The notes under the pieces were generated by a model that worked only from the letters and a program-made list of their open reading frames with translations, was not told the DNA's origin and did not search any database. Positions 1-8,752 of a stretch of 64,000 nucleotides of DNA are shown here, in pieces (positions within the stretch are counted from its first letter, which is position 1; every line of letters starts with the position of its first letter). Both the position numbers and the translations under genes were made by a program. Source of the stretch: an uncultured Lachnospiraceae bacterium (lineage in GTDB: Bacteria; Bacillota; Clostridia; Lachnospirales; Lachnospiraceae). Where the stretch lies: NCBI GenBank assembly GCA_910589195.1, contig CAJUTC010000012.1, positions 14,958-78,957 on the forward strand, written 5' to 3'.

Positions 1-1645
1 ACAAAATTTCCCTTTCTTTTCAATCATTATCGCCATGTTTTCCGGGATTCTCTCTTCTGTGCTGAATAGCAGGCAAGCCAGAAATGTAAGCCTTGCGGCA
101 ATTTTAATTACAACCGCCATGTCAGGGGCGGTTCTGGGCTACTGCCTTGGGACAGGCGAAAGCTATACTTATATGATGGGCCATTTTCCAGCGCCCTGGG
201 GCAATGAAATCCGGGCAGGCGTGCTGGAGGGTCTGACAGCCCTTCTGTTTGGCATTGTTATGCTGCTTTCCGTTGTGGGAGGGATGAAGCATACATTTGA
301 GGATGTAGAAGCGTCAAAAATAAACCTGTTTTTTATTATGATTGACCTGATGCTTAGCTCCCTGCTGGCATTGATTTATACCAACGATTTGTTTACCGCC
401 TATGTATTTGTAGAGATTAATACCATTGCCGGGTGCGGTCTGATTATGATCCGTCAAAAAGGGCGTAGCTTCGGGGCGGCCATCCGGTATATGATCATGA
501 GTCAGCTTGGTTCCGGCCTGTTTTTAATCGGCCTTACCCTTCTCTACGATGTAACAGGGCATCTTCTTATGAGTCCGGCGAAGGAGGCAGTCGCGGCGAT
601 TGAAGCGGCGGGAAACTATGAGATCCCCATGCTGGTGATCCTGGCGGTAATCAGTGTAGGACTGGCCATTAAAAGCGGCCTTTACCCCTTTCATTCCTGG
701 ATTCCCGATACCTACGGATACGCTACGCCTACAGCCAGCGCGATTTTATCTGGCCTGGTATCAAAAGGGTATCTATTTTTGCTGATAAAAATTTTTTACC
801 GTGTACTTGGGCAGGAAAACGTGATTGCCAGCCGGATTGTAAACGTATTATTTTTATTTGGACTGGCCGGGATGATTATGGGATCCGTCCATGCTATATT
901 AGAATGGGATACCAGAAGGATGATTGCGTATTCTTCGGTGGCTCAGATCGGCTACATTTATATGGGGATCGGCCTGGGGACACAGGCCGGGATGGTGGCG
1001 GCTGTTTTCCATATGTTTACCCATTCCGCCACAAAAGCGCTTCTCTTTATCAGTGCAGTAGGCCTGTATGAGGTTTCCGGCGGAAAGAAGGATTTTGTCA
1101 GTCTGAGAGGGGCTGGAAACCGGAATCCTTTGGCAGGAGTCGGGTTTACGGTGGGAGCCTTGTCTATGGTGGGGTTTCCCATGCTTTCCGGTTTTATCTC
1201 CAAGCTTTTATTTGCCACTTCCGCCCTTCAAAGCCCTCATAAAATGATGTTTACAATTATCGGCCTGGCGGTAAGTACGATTTTAAATGCCGTCTATTTC
1301 CTGCGTCTGGTAATTACGCTGTACGCAAGGCCCAAAAAGAAAGAGAGCCTAAGGGAAGCTTATGGAAGTGAAGGGGATGCAAGGGAAGCTGGTAAGCAGG
1401 AAGAACGTGTAAAAAAAGCTTGCGAAAGTGAAGGTGACGCAAGGGCTGGCAAGGAAGTAGGGAACCGAAAGGAAACCAACGAGGCAGGGAATGAAAATGC
1501 AGCAGGGGAACAGCTTGGAAAGCAGCATATTTCCTGGGGTCTTGGAACCGCAATCTGCGGTTTTATCCTTTTAAACCTGTTTTTGGGAATGATGTCCCAG
1601 CCAGTGGTGCAGGCGATTGCCAACGGTCTGGCCATGTTCGATTAA
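1..1645 (+). CDS. Complex I/Mrp-type proton-conducting membrane subunit, 5'-partial
   Basis: Polytopic membrane protein of the NuoL/NuoM/NuoN (MrpA/MrpD) family, which moves protons or sodium across the cytoplasmic membrane as part of a multisubunit antiporter or respiratory complex. The frame is open from base 2 with no stop before the first ATG at 35, so the gene almost certainly begins upstream of the window. About 547 residues are visible: hydrophobic segments throughout, a proton_antipo_M-like core, and the family's HSATKALLF helix with its channel lysine near residue 335 of the ATG-initiated part. Between the last helices sits a very hydrophilic Glu/Lys/Gly/Ala-rich loop (coded at about 1330-1530) carrying a 60-bp-period internal repeat. 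It heads a row of four paralogous genes. Which complex it serves cannot be told from this window. Confidence 0.85.
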   Translation, partial: QNFPFFSIIIAMFSGILSSVLNSRQARNVSLAAILITTAMSGAVLGYCLGTGESYTYMMGHFPAPWGNEIRAGVLEGLTALLFGIVMLLSVVGGMKHTFEDVEASKINLFFIMIDLMLSSLLALIYTNDLFTAYVFVEINTIAGCGLIMIRQKGRSFGAAIRYMIMSQLGSGLFLIGLTLLYDVTGHLLMSPAKEAVAAIEAAGNYEIPMLVILAVISVGLAIKSGLYPFHSWIPDTYGYATPTASAILSGLVSKGYLFLLIKIFYRVLGQENVIASRIVNVLFLFGLAGMIMGSVHAILEWDTRRMIAYSSVAQIGYIYMGIGLGTQAGMVAAVFHMFTHSATKALLFISAVGLYEVSGGKKDFVSLRGAGNRNPLAGVGFTVGALSMVGFPMLSGFISKLLFATSALQSPHKMMFTIIGLAVSTILNAVYFLRLVITLYARPKKKESLREAYGSEGDAREAGKQEERVKKACESEGDARAGKEVGNRKETNEAGNENAAGEQLGKQHISWGLGTAICGFILLNLFLGMMSQPVVQAIANGLAMFD

Positions 1646-1661
1646 TTTACAAGGAGGCCAT

Positions 1662-3155
1662 ATGAGAGGAAATATAGTATTGCTGTTACCAATTTTATTT
1701 CCGGCAGCCGCCGGAATCCTGGTTTTAATAGGGAAAGGCTTTGGAGCAAACCGGAACAAGCTGGTTGGTGTGGTATTCCTGGCGCTAGCGGTAAGCGCTG
1801 CTTTCACTGGCCTGGCACTGGCAAAGGGAGGGAGCGTTACCCTGTGGCAGTTAACCGAATACGTAGAAATCGAATTCCGTGTGGACAAAATCGCCGGTCT
1901 GTTTGCGGCATTGACAACGGCGATCTGGCTGTTGGTGGGGATTTACTCGTTTTCTTATATGGTTCATGAGAGGGAGGAATACCAGTTTTTTGGATGGTAT
2001 CTGATTGTGCTTGGGGTGCTGATCGGCCTGGATTTTTCAGCGAACCTGATTACATTTTATGTATGTTATGAGCTGATGACCCTTACCTCCCTTCCCCTTG
2101 TGCTTCATGAACGAACCAAGGAAGCGGTGATGGCAGGCCTGAAATATCTGTTTTATTCGGTGGCCGGGGCATTTTTGGCGCTGTTTGGCATTTTCTTTTT
2201 GGCTTCCGTCTGCCCTTTACTGGATTTTACTCCAGGAGGCGTGATCACCAGGGAGATGATTCGTGGAAAGGAAGGCTTCTGCTTAATGGCGGTCTGCTGC
2301 ATGCTCATTGGCTTTGGCACAAAGGCCGGGATGTTTCCCCTTCACGGGTGGCTTCCCACGGCTCATCCCGTGGCTCCGGCGCCTGCCAGCGCCGTTCTTT
2401 CCGGTGTGATTACCAAATCCGGCGTTCTGGCGTTAATCCGTGTGGTCTACTTTATTACAGGCCCCAACCTTCTCCGTGGAACCTGGGTACAACAAGTGTG
2501 GCTGCTGTTAACTCTTCTTACGGTTTTTATGGGTTCCATGCTGGCCTACAAAGAAAAGGTATTAAAAAAGCGTCTGGCCTATTCCACCGTCAGCCAGGTA
2601 TCCTATATTTTATTCGGCCTAAGCCTTTTAGAACCGGTGGCATTTATCGGAGCGCTGGCTCATGTGGTATTTCATTCCCTGGTGAAAAACGCTTTGTTTT
2701 TAGCGGCAGGAGCTGTGATCTTCCAGACCGGATGGATCAGGGTAAGCCAAATGAAGGGGCTGGGGAAGGTAATGCCGGTGATGCTTAGCTGCTATACCCT
2801 GGTATCCTTATCCCTGGTAGGGATTCCGCCTACCAGCGGTTTTATTAGCAAATGGTATCTGGCCCAGGGTGCGCTGGCATCTGGAACGGGGGCCTGGACC
2901 TGGGCAGGGCCGGCGGTTTTGCTTATCAGCGCCCTTTTAACAGCAGGTTACCTGCTTCCTCTGGCAATTGACGGATTTTTTCCGGGATCCGGTTTTGATG
3001 AAACCGAGCTTGCCTCCAGGAAGCTTTTAGGAAAAGAACCTTCCTGGCAAATGCTGATTCCGGTTCTGGTTTTAACGGCAGGCGCTGTAGCCTTTGGATG
3101 CTTTCCGGAACCCTTTATCAATCTGCTAAAGGGGATCGGGGAAACCGTATTTTAG
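1662..3155 (+). CDS. Complex I/Mrp-type proton-conducting membrane subunit
   Basis: 497-residue NuoM/NuoN/MrpD-like channel subunit. The ATG at 1662 is chosen because AAGGAGG lies just upstream (1651-1657); the frame is open further back to 1617 but that part overlaps the previous gene and lacks a site. The core shows the expected landmarks: a glutamate in the YELMTLTSLPLV helix, the lysine-bearing GFGTKAGMFPLHGWLP loop, AHPVAPAPASAVLSG, and the HSLVKNALFLAAG helix. It lies 16 bp after the preceding paralogue and 11 bp before the next, so all four are surely cotranscribed. Inference: one of several proton paths in a multisubunit Mrp-like antiporter or a membrane-bound redox complex whose other subunits lie upstream. 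Confidence 0.88.
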   Translation: MRGNIVLLLPILFPAAAGILVLIGKGFGANRNKLVGVVFLALAVSAAFTGLALAKGGSVTLWQLTEYVEIEFRVDKIAGLFAALTTAIWLLVGIYSFSYMVHEREEYQFFGWYLIVLGVLIGLDFSANLITFYVCYELMTLTSLPLVLHERTKEAVMAGLKYLFYSVAGAFLALFGIFFLASVCPLLDFTPGGVITREMIRGKEGFCLMAVCCMLIGFGTKAGMFPLHGWLPTAHPVAPAPASAVLSGVITKSGVLALIRVVYFITGPNLLRGTWVQQVWLLLTLLTVFMGSMLAYKEKVLKKRLAYSTVSQVSYILFGLSLLEPVAFIGALAHVVFHSLVKNALFLAAGAVIFQTGWIRVSQMKGLGKVMPVMLSCYTLVSLSLVGIPPTSGFISKWYLAQGALASGTGAWTWAGPAVLLISALLTAGYLLPLAIDGFFPGSGFDETELASRKLLGKEPSWQMLIPVLVLTAGAVAFGCFPEPFINLLKGIGETVF

Positions 3156-3166
3156 GAGGATCGGGA

Positions 3167-4777
3167 ATGAACCGAATTGTATTATCTGTGCCGGCACTCC
3201 TCCCCTTGCTAGGAGGCATGGTGCTGCTTTTGGCCAGTTTGTTTGGGCCATGGGCCGGAAAAATCAGAAAGGCCAGGCATCTATCCTGGTATGTGGAGGG
3301 CATTACCCTTCTTAACAGCATGGTGCTTTGGGGTCTGATTGCCTTTGCCGGGAAAGAGGACAGCTTTGTGCTGTTCCGCCTTTTCGGAGAGCTTAAGGTA
3401 ATGTTTTGCCTTGATTCAATGGGGAAAGTGTTTGGGGGCCTGATCAGCCTGCTGTGGCCGTTGGCCGTTTTATATTCCTTTGAGTATATGCGGGGAGAAC
3501 CCAGACAGGCCACATTTTTTTCCTACTACCTGATGACATACGGTGTTACGGCAGGGATTGCCCTTTCCGGAAATTTAATGACACTGTATCTGTTTTACGA
3601 GCTTTTGACCCTGGCAACTTTTCCACTGGTTCTGTTCCCTTTGACGAAGGAGGCGGTAAGAGCCAGCCGGAAATACTTATATTACTCCATCGGAGGGGCA
3701 GCGTTTGCCTTTTTGGGTCTGGTGTTCGTCCTCAGCTTTTCTTTCACTGGAAATACCCAGTTCCTTCCAGGAGGGATTTTGGATCCGGCTGCGTCAGAAA
3801 GCAGAAAAAATACATTGCTATTTATTTATGTGCTGGCCTTTTTTGGATTTGGCGTCAAAGCAGTGGTATTCCCCTGCCATAGATGGCTTCCTTTGGCTAC
3901 GGTGGCCCCTACCCCGGTTACAGCGCTGCTTCATGCCGTTGCCGTTGTAAAATCAGGGGCGTTTGCTATCCTGCGGCTCACATATTTCAGCTTTGGGGTT
4001 TCCTTTTTAAAGGGAAGCTGGGCCCAGTGGGTGATCATGGCGGCGGCAATGGTCACGATCCTTTATGGATCTACCATGGCTGTGCGGGAGGTTCACTGGA
4101 AGCGGCGCCTGGCTTATTCAACCATCAGCAACTTATCCTATATACTACTCGGTGCCTCCATGTTAAGCCCCGCAGGTTTGACGGCGGCCTTAAGCCATAT
4201 GGTAGTCCACGCCTTTATGAAAATCAGTTCATTCTTTTGCGCCGGGTCAGTGATGCACCAAACAGGAAAAACTTATATTTATGAGCTGGATGGGCTGGGA
4301 AGGAAAATGCCAATTACATTTGGGTGCCTGACAGCGGCCAGTTTATCACTGATAGGGATTCCGCTGTTTGCGGGCTTTATCAGCAAGTGGAATCTGGCAA
4401 ATGCCGCGTTTCTCCAGGGAGTGGAGATGGCAGGGAACGGAAAGATGTGGATCTTCTGCTTTGGGGCAGTGGCTGTTCTTTTATATTCAGCCTTTATGAC
4501 AGCTATCTATATGTTGAGCGTCCTGGTTCGTGCCTATGCGCCAGTGGAAAAGCCAGACAGCAGGGCGGGTATGAAAGCCAGTACAGCCAGGGCAGACCGG
4601 GCAGAGGGAATGGGCAAGGCTCAGACAGCCAATCCGGAAAAGAAAACAGCGTCAGGTGATCCTGGATGGAGGATGTTAGTCCCGCTTCTTGTATTTACAG
4701 CTGTGATTATAGGCCTTGGCCTTCATTCTCAGCCATTAATGGAGTTTTTAGCTGGAATAGGAGGTGATGTGGCGTGA
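3167..4777 (+). CDS. Complex I/Mrp-type proton-conducting membrane subunit
   Basis: 536-residue paralogue of the two genes before it. The ATG at 3167 follows TAGGAGG (3153-3159); the frame is open back to 3098 inside the previous gene but no site supports that start. Family features are visible: YELLTLATFPLVLFPLTKEA, GFGVKAVVFPCHRWLP, and HAFMKISSFFCAGSV in place of the usual helix with channel lysine. Like the first gene it has a low-complexity polar insertion near the C-terminus (coded at about 4545-4660, rich in Ala, Lys, Arg and Glu) before the last membrane helix. Its stop overlaps the next gene's GTG start by 4 bp (GTGA), which argues for translational coupling. Confidence 0.88.
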   Translation: MNRIVLSVPALLPLLGGMVLLLASLFGPWAGKIRKARHLSWYVEGITLLNSMVLWGLIAFAGKEDSFVLFRLFGELKVMFCLDSMGKVFGGLISLLWPLAVLYSFEYMRGEPRQATFFSYYLMTYGVTAGIALSGNLMTLYLFYELLTLATFPLVLFPLTKEAVRASRKYLYYSIGGAAFAFLGLVFVLSFSFTGNTQFLPGGILDPAASESRKNTLLFIYVLAFFGFGVKAVVFPCHRWLPLATVAPTPVTALLHAVAVVKSGAFAILRLTYFSFGVSFLKGSWAQWVIMAAAMVTILYGSTMAVREVHWKRRLAYSTISNLSYILLGASMLSPAGLTAALSHMVVHAFMKISSFFCAGSVMHQTGKTYIYELDGLGRKMPITFGCLTAASLSLIGIPLFAGFISKWNLANAAFLQGVEMAGNGKMWIFCFGAVAVLLYSAFMTAIYMLSVLVRAYAPVEKPDSRAGMKASTARADRAEGMGKAQTANPEKKTASGDPGWRMLVPLLVFTAVIIGLGLHSQPLMEFLAGIGGDVA

Positions 4778-6924
4778 ACGTCTGGACGGATATTTGGATC
4801 CCTGGTTTCTGTGGGCTTGGTCTGCATTTAAAACTAGATGGCTTTCGGCTGGTTTATGTAGCCATGGCAATATTGATGTGGGCAGTCAGCGGGGTATTTT
4901 CCACAGAATACATGGCTCATTACCAAAACAAAAAGCAGTATTATCTTTTTTTCGGGCTCACCTTTCTGGCTACAGTCGGGGTGTTTTTATCAGCGGATTT
5001 ATATACCACATTTCTCTTTTTTGAGATGATGTCATTTACTTCTTTTGTATGGGTAATTTTTGATCAGAAAAAAGAGGCGATTTCGGCAGCGAAAACGTAT
5101 CTGGCCGTGGCCATTATCGGCGGTCTGGTCATGCTAATGGGGCTGTTTCTTCTATACGATTTGCTTGGAACGTTAGAGATCGAGGAGCTTTTGGCAGCGG
5201 CTGGAATGGCCGTAGCAGAGGGAAAGAAGGCACGGCTGTATGGGGCAGGCGGGCTGCTGCTGTTTGGCTTTGGGGCAAAGGCAGGCTGCTTTCCCCTCCA
5301 TATCTGGCTGCCAAAGGCGCATCCGGTGGCTCCGGCTCCTGCCAGCGCCCTGCTTTCAGGGATTCTGACGAAAACAGGGGTGTTTGGCATTATTGTAGTA
5401 TCCTGCCAGATATTCGGATTTGACAGAGCCTGGGGTCTTTTAATCACGGTACTTGGACTGATTACCATGTTTTTAGGCGCTTTGCTGGCCATGTTTTCCA
5501 TCAATTTAAAGCGTACCCTGGCCTGTTCTTCCGTTTCCCAGATTGGATTTATCATGACCGGGATTGGAATGTGCGGGATGCTTTCGGCGGCAGGGGGAAA
5601 CCCTTCGATTGCAGCAAGGGGGGCGTTTCTCCATATGGTGAACCATTCTTTGTTTAAGTTGGTTTTGTTTTTATGCGCCGGAGCCATTTTTATGAACCTT
5701 CATCAGCTTGATTTAAATGAAATCCAGGGCTACGGAAGGAAACGGCCTGTGCTTGCCGCCTGCTTCCTGGCAGGTGCCTTAGGGATCAGTGGCGTTCCGC
5801 TATGGAGCGGCTATATCAGCAAAACGCTGCTCCATGAAAGCATTGTGGAGTATCGGGAACTGATAGCAAAAGGGGCTGTGGATCTTACATTTAGCGCAAG
5901 GACAGCGGGAACAGGGGCAGTTGTCCGGGTTTTGGCAGAAGCGGGAGCAGAGAGTGTTTCAAGAATAGAATGGACAGAATTTATGGCGATTAACCCCTGG
6001 TTTTGGCTGGCAGTGGAATGGATATTTTTAATTACCGGCGGAATGACAGTTTCCTATATGTTGAAGCTGTTTGTTGCCATATTCGTAGAAAAGCATCCTA
6101 AGAGGCAGAAGGAATTTGACGCTTCTGCCGGCGGTTTTATGAAAAATAGCAGCAGTTTGGCTCTTGGGATTCCGGCAGTTATTATTACGATTATGGGGTT
6201 ATTCCCCGCTTGGGCCATGGATCGGATTGCGGATATGGGACAGGGATTTTTCGGCGTCATAGGAATGGCTCACAACGTTCATTATTTTTCGCTGGGAAAC
6301 ATAAAAGGAAGTGTGTTGTCCATAGGAATTGGGATTTTTCTGTACGTTGTGGTGATACGCAGACTTTTAGCAAATCCAGTAGGAGAGGGAAGGGAAAAAA
6401 GGCTGGAATACCAGGACAGATGGCCGGTTGGCCTTGATTTAGAAATGTTGATTTATCGCCCTATCTTGCTTGTGTTCCTTCCAGGCGTATGGGGGTCTGT
6501 GTTTGGATTTCTTGACAGAAATCTGATTCCGGTTGTGCTTTCCATATTTTTCGCAGCGTCTTCTCTGGTTTGCAGAACCATGGATCATTTGGCTGATTGG
6601 ATGGTCGTATTGGCCAGACAGACTACTCACAGGCAGCTTAAGGAGAAGAGGGAACAAAAAGAAAAAGATCGGCTGGCCAAGTGGATTGGAACTTGTCTTG
6701 ATTATCTGCCAAAGGGAATGGCGGATAAGAGGCAGGAAAGGAAAAAACGGATCCGGCAAGGTCAGCTCTATTCGGATCGGGTGCTTTGGCTGATGCAGAA
6801 AGAAGAAGAACTTTTAAGAACCGGCCATATGGTGGAGGAAAGTTTTTCCTTTGGCCTGATGCTGTTTTGCATTGGTCTTTGCCTGACACTGGGATATCTT
6901 CTGTTTGAATTTTTTGCAGGATAA
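4774..6924 (+). CDS. Complex I/Mrp-type large proton-conducting subunit
   Basis: 716-residue member of the NuoL/NuoM family and the longest of the four. It begins at a GTG (4774) overlapping the previous stop by 4 bp, with GGAGGTGAT just upstream. The N-terminal 480 residues are the channel core (FFEMMSFTSFVW helix, GFGAKAGCFPLHIWLP, AHPVAPAPASALLSG, HSLFKLVLFLCAGA). The C-terminal 200 residues add further helices and a strongly basic cytoplasmic stretch (around residues 610-680, rich in Arg, Lys and Glu) before a final membrane helix, a layout recalling fused antiporter subunits. It ends the antiporter operon; a hairpin follows at 6937-6966. The complex it serves is not resolved here. Confidence 0.87.
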   Translation: MNVWTDIWIPGFCGLGLHLKLDGFRLVYVAMAILMWAVSGVFSTEYMAHYQNKKQYYLFFGLTFLATVGVFLSADLYTTFLFFEMMSFTSFVWVIFDQKKEAISAAKTYLAVAIIGGLVMLMGLFLLYDLLGTLEIEELLAAAGMAVAEGKKARLYGAGGLLLFGFGAKAGCFPLHIWLPKAHPVAPAPASALLSGILTKTGVFGIIVVSCQIFGFDRAWGLLITVLGLITMFLGALLAMFSINLKRTLACSSVSQIGFIMTGIGMCGMLSAAGGNPSIAARGAFLHMVNHSLFKLVLFLCAGAIFMNLHQLDLNEIQGYGRKRPVLAACFLAGALGISGVPLWSGYISKTLLHESIVEYRELIAKGAVDLTFSARTAGTGAVVRVLAEAGAESVSRIEWTEFMAINPWFWLAVEWIFLITGGMTVSYMLKLFVAIFVEKHPKRQKEFDASAGGFMKNSSSLALGIPAVIITIMGLFPAWAMDRIADMGQGFFGVIGMAHNVHYFSLGNIKGSVLSIGIGIFLYVVVIRRLLANPVGEGREKRLEYQDRWPVGLDLEMLIYRPILLVFLPGVWGSVFGFLDRNLIPVVLSIFFAASSLVCRTMDHLADWMVVLARQTTHRQLKEKREQKEKDRLAKWIGTCLDYLPKGMADKRQERKKRIRQGQLYSDRVLWLMQKEEELLRTGHMVEESFSFGLMLFCIGLCLTLGYLLFEFFAG

Positions 6925-6936
6925 GAGGAGGGGATT

Positions 6937-6966
6937 TTGTGGGCGTCCCGGTGACAGCGCCCACAA
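6937..6966 (+). terminator. Hairpin after the antiporter operon
   Basis: A 9-bp perfect stem (TTGTGGGCG at 6937-6945 with CGCCCACAA at 6958-6966) directly follows the last antiporter gene. There is no clear T run after it, so it may be an RNA 3'-end stabiliser or a weak terminator rather than a strong intrinsic terminator. Confidence 0.4.
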
Positions 6967-7148
6967 TATTAGCCCTTCCCGTTGGTTGCTCATTAAAATG
7001 GAACGACTTTAGAGGGAGGGTCTTTCTATGGATGGCATGAGCGGATAGAACAAGGTGTTTTTTGAAGATCAAAAGAAAAGGGTCTGGAAAAGAGTCTGGA
7101 ATGCGCGGATGTGCCGCCAAAGCTTACGGCTAAGGTGTGAGAGGATGT

Positions 7149-7985
7149 ATGGATATGGAGAAACGAGATAATCGGAAAAAACGTGAGAGTAAGAAGGCCT
7201 GGGTGAGGCCGACTGTTAAGCCTGCTATTCTGGTTCTGCTGGCCGCTATGCTCCTGTGCGCAGTGTTAGCGGGTCTGCTCTGGCGGAAACGGCATGGGAC
7301 GGATGAGGGGGTGGCGATCCGACCAGAGAGAGAGCATCCGGCGGGACTCGTGCAGACCTATTGCCAGAAAGATGAGCGATGGGCGGAGGATAAGCTGGGA
7401 AAATCCGTCTACCGGATGGGGGGTTCTGGCTGCCTGACCAGTTGCATCGCTTCGGCGCTGTCCACACAAGCGGCTGTAGGCAATAGGGGTAAGGCTACGA
7501 GCAATAAGAGCCAGGATATGGCCGATAGGGACAAAGCTCTGGTTGAACAGGGTGAAATTATGACGGATATCAGCGGGGCGGTTGATATAAGTAAGGCTGT
7601 AACAGACACAGGCCAGACCACGTCAGGTATGAATAAGCTCATGACTGCCGGGGAGCTGAACCGAATTTTCAGCGAATGCCAGGTCTACAATGAACAGGGA
7701 GATATCGTCTGGGGGCGGATCGAGGAGATCATGCCAGAGGTGGGGGTCTTGGTAGCAGCTTCTGTGGATGGGAAACAGATCGAGGCGCTTTTGGATGAAG
7801 GAATGTATCCGATCGTGAAAGTGAAGGTGGGCGGATATGGCGCGGCCCATTGGGTGTTGATCGTGGGGAGTGATGGAGAAGAGTATCTGTGTATGGATCC
7901 GCTCAAGGAGGATGGAGCTCTGGTGCCCTTAAGCAGGCATGGCGGGGTAGTGTACCGGATGCGGTGTGTGTATTGGGTAGACTGA
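7149..7985 (+). CDS. Membrane-anchored C39-like peptidase domain protein
   Basis: 278 residues: a basic N-terminus, one membrane helix (about 25-45), then an extracytoplasmic domain of the Peptidase_C39_2 type. The family pattern is clear: YCQKDERWAEDKLG followed by GGSGCLTSC with candidate nucleophile Cys95, then His234 in AAHWVLIVGS and Asp250 in CMDPL. Between the Cys motif and the rest of the domain (about residues 106-162) lies a polar, repetitive insert not expected in the family. The ATG at 7149 is favoured because GAGAGGA precedes it; a GTG at 7137 is the alternative. Probable role: peptide cleavage or cell-wall-associated thiol hydrolase activity at the outer face of the membrane. 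The substrate is unknown. Confidence 0.7.
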   Translation: MDMEKRDNRKKRESKKAWVRPTVKPAILVLLAAMLLCAVLAGLLWRKRHGTDEGVAIRPEREHPAGLVQTYCQKDERWAEDKLGKSVYRMGGSGCLTSCIASALSTQAAVGNRGKATSNKSQDMADRDKALVEQGEIMTDISGAVDISKAVTDTGQTTSGMNKLMTAGELNRIFSECQVYNEQGDIVWGRIEEIMPEVGVLVAASVDGKQIEALLDEGMYPIVKVKVGGYGAAHWVLIVGSDGEEYLCMDPLKEDGALVPLSRHGGVVYRMRCVYWVD

Positions 7986-8341
7986 GGTAACCGTTCAGAC
8001 CCTTCTAAAAATATGACGAATGTTTGGAGGCATCCTATCGGTTTGCAAGTGATTGGCCCGCAAGTGGATAATGTTCCAAGTCCGGGATTTTTTAGGCTAT
8101 TGCGGATGACGAATCGTAAGAAGGCTTTGTTTTTCGCCGGAGCAGCTTGAATGGTACTCCTCATGACAGGAATGATTCCAATTATAATGCGATTATTTTG
8201 TGGCTTTTCTAAAAAATATTGACGGATTTCCAAAGTTGTGGTATAGTAGACGGGCGAATGGAAGAAATAAGGTCTTTTTTTTATGCCCAAATGAATGAAA
8301 AGACCGACCTAAAAACGATAATTTAAGTGGAGGTGGAAGTC
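7986..8341 (+). promoter_or_regulatory. Leader and promoter of rpmG-secE-nusG operon
   Basis: This 356-bp gap holds a good sigma-A promoter: TTGACG (8219-8224), 17 bp, TATAGT (8242-8247). The transcribed leader contains a hairpin, GGTCTTTT (8271-8278) pairing with AAAAGACC (8298-8305), and AAGTGGAGGTGG as the rpmG ribosome-binding region. The first 230 bp show nothing recognisable. Confidence 0.75.
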
Positions 8342-8491
8342 GTGCGCACGAAAATTACACTGGCATGTACGGAATGTAAGCAACGCAATTATAACATGAC
8401 TAAGGATAAGAAAGCTCATCCTGACAGAATGGAAACAAAGAAGTATTGCAGATTCTGCAAAAGACACACTTTGCACAAGGAAACTAAGTAA
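8342..8491 (+). CDS. rpmG: Ribosomal protein bL33
   Basis: 49-residue large-subunit ribosomal protein, starting at GTG with GGAGGTGG upstream. It reads MRTKITLACTECKQRNY and contains two zinc-ligand pairs, CTEC (residues 9-12) and CRFC (36-39), so this is the zinc-binding (C+) form of L33. First gene of the operon with secE and nusG, the usual Firmicutes order. No tRNA-Trp lies between it and secE, unlike in some relatives. Confidence 0.95.
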   Translation: MRTKITLACTECKQRNYNMTKDKKAHPDRMETKKYCRFCKRHTLHKETK

Positions 8492-8532
8492 TATCTGGCT
8501 GATATTGCCGTTTAAGTAAAGGATGTGAAACT

Positions 8533-8736
8533 ATGGCAGACGCAAATGCGGAGAAGGCTCCAAAAATTAGCTTTTGGAAAGGCTTAAAAGCTGAATTCAA
8601 CAAAATAGTCTGGCCGGAAAAGGACACGGTATCCAAGCAGACAGTGGTGGTGTTAACCGTATCACTGGCGTTAGGTGCGCTGATCGGCGTCCTGGACATG
8701 ATTTTCAAGTTTGGAATTAATCTTATCATTTCATAA
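8533..8736 (+). CDS. secE: Preprotein translocase subunit SecE
   Basis: 67-residue single-span membrane protein of the SecYEG channel. It has the short bacterial form: a cytoplasmic amphipathic part with the conserved FNKIVWPEKDTV stretch (about residues 23-34), followed by one membrane helix. The ATG lies a few bases after AAAGGATGTG. It stands between rpmG and nusG as in nearly all bacteria. Confidence 0.95.
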   Translation: MADANAEKAPKISFWKGLKAEFNKIVWPEKDTVSKQTVVVLTVSLALGALIGVLDMIFKFGINLIIS

Positions 8737-8752
8737 GGGCAAAGGTGAAGAT

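Noticed and set aside
1314..1635. Minus-strand open frames over the first antiporter gene's polar loop
   Set aside because: They arise from the low-complexity purine-rich loop coding on the other strand; their products are Pro/Ser/Leu-rich and have no start signals.
5064..5687. 207-codon minus-strand open frame inside the fourth antiporter gene
   Set aside because: A shadow of a strong coding frame; no start site and no family resemblance.
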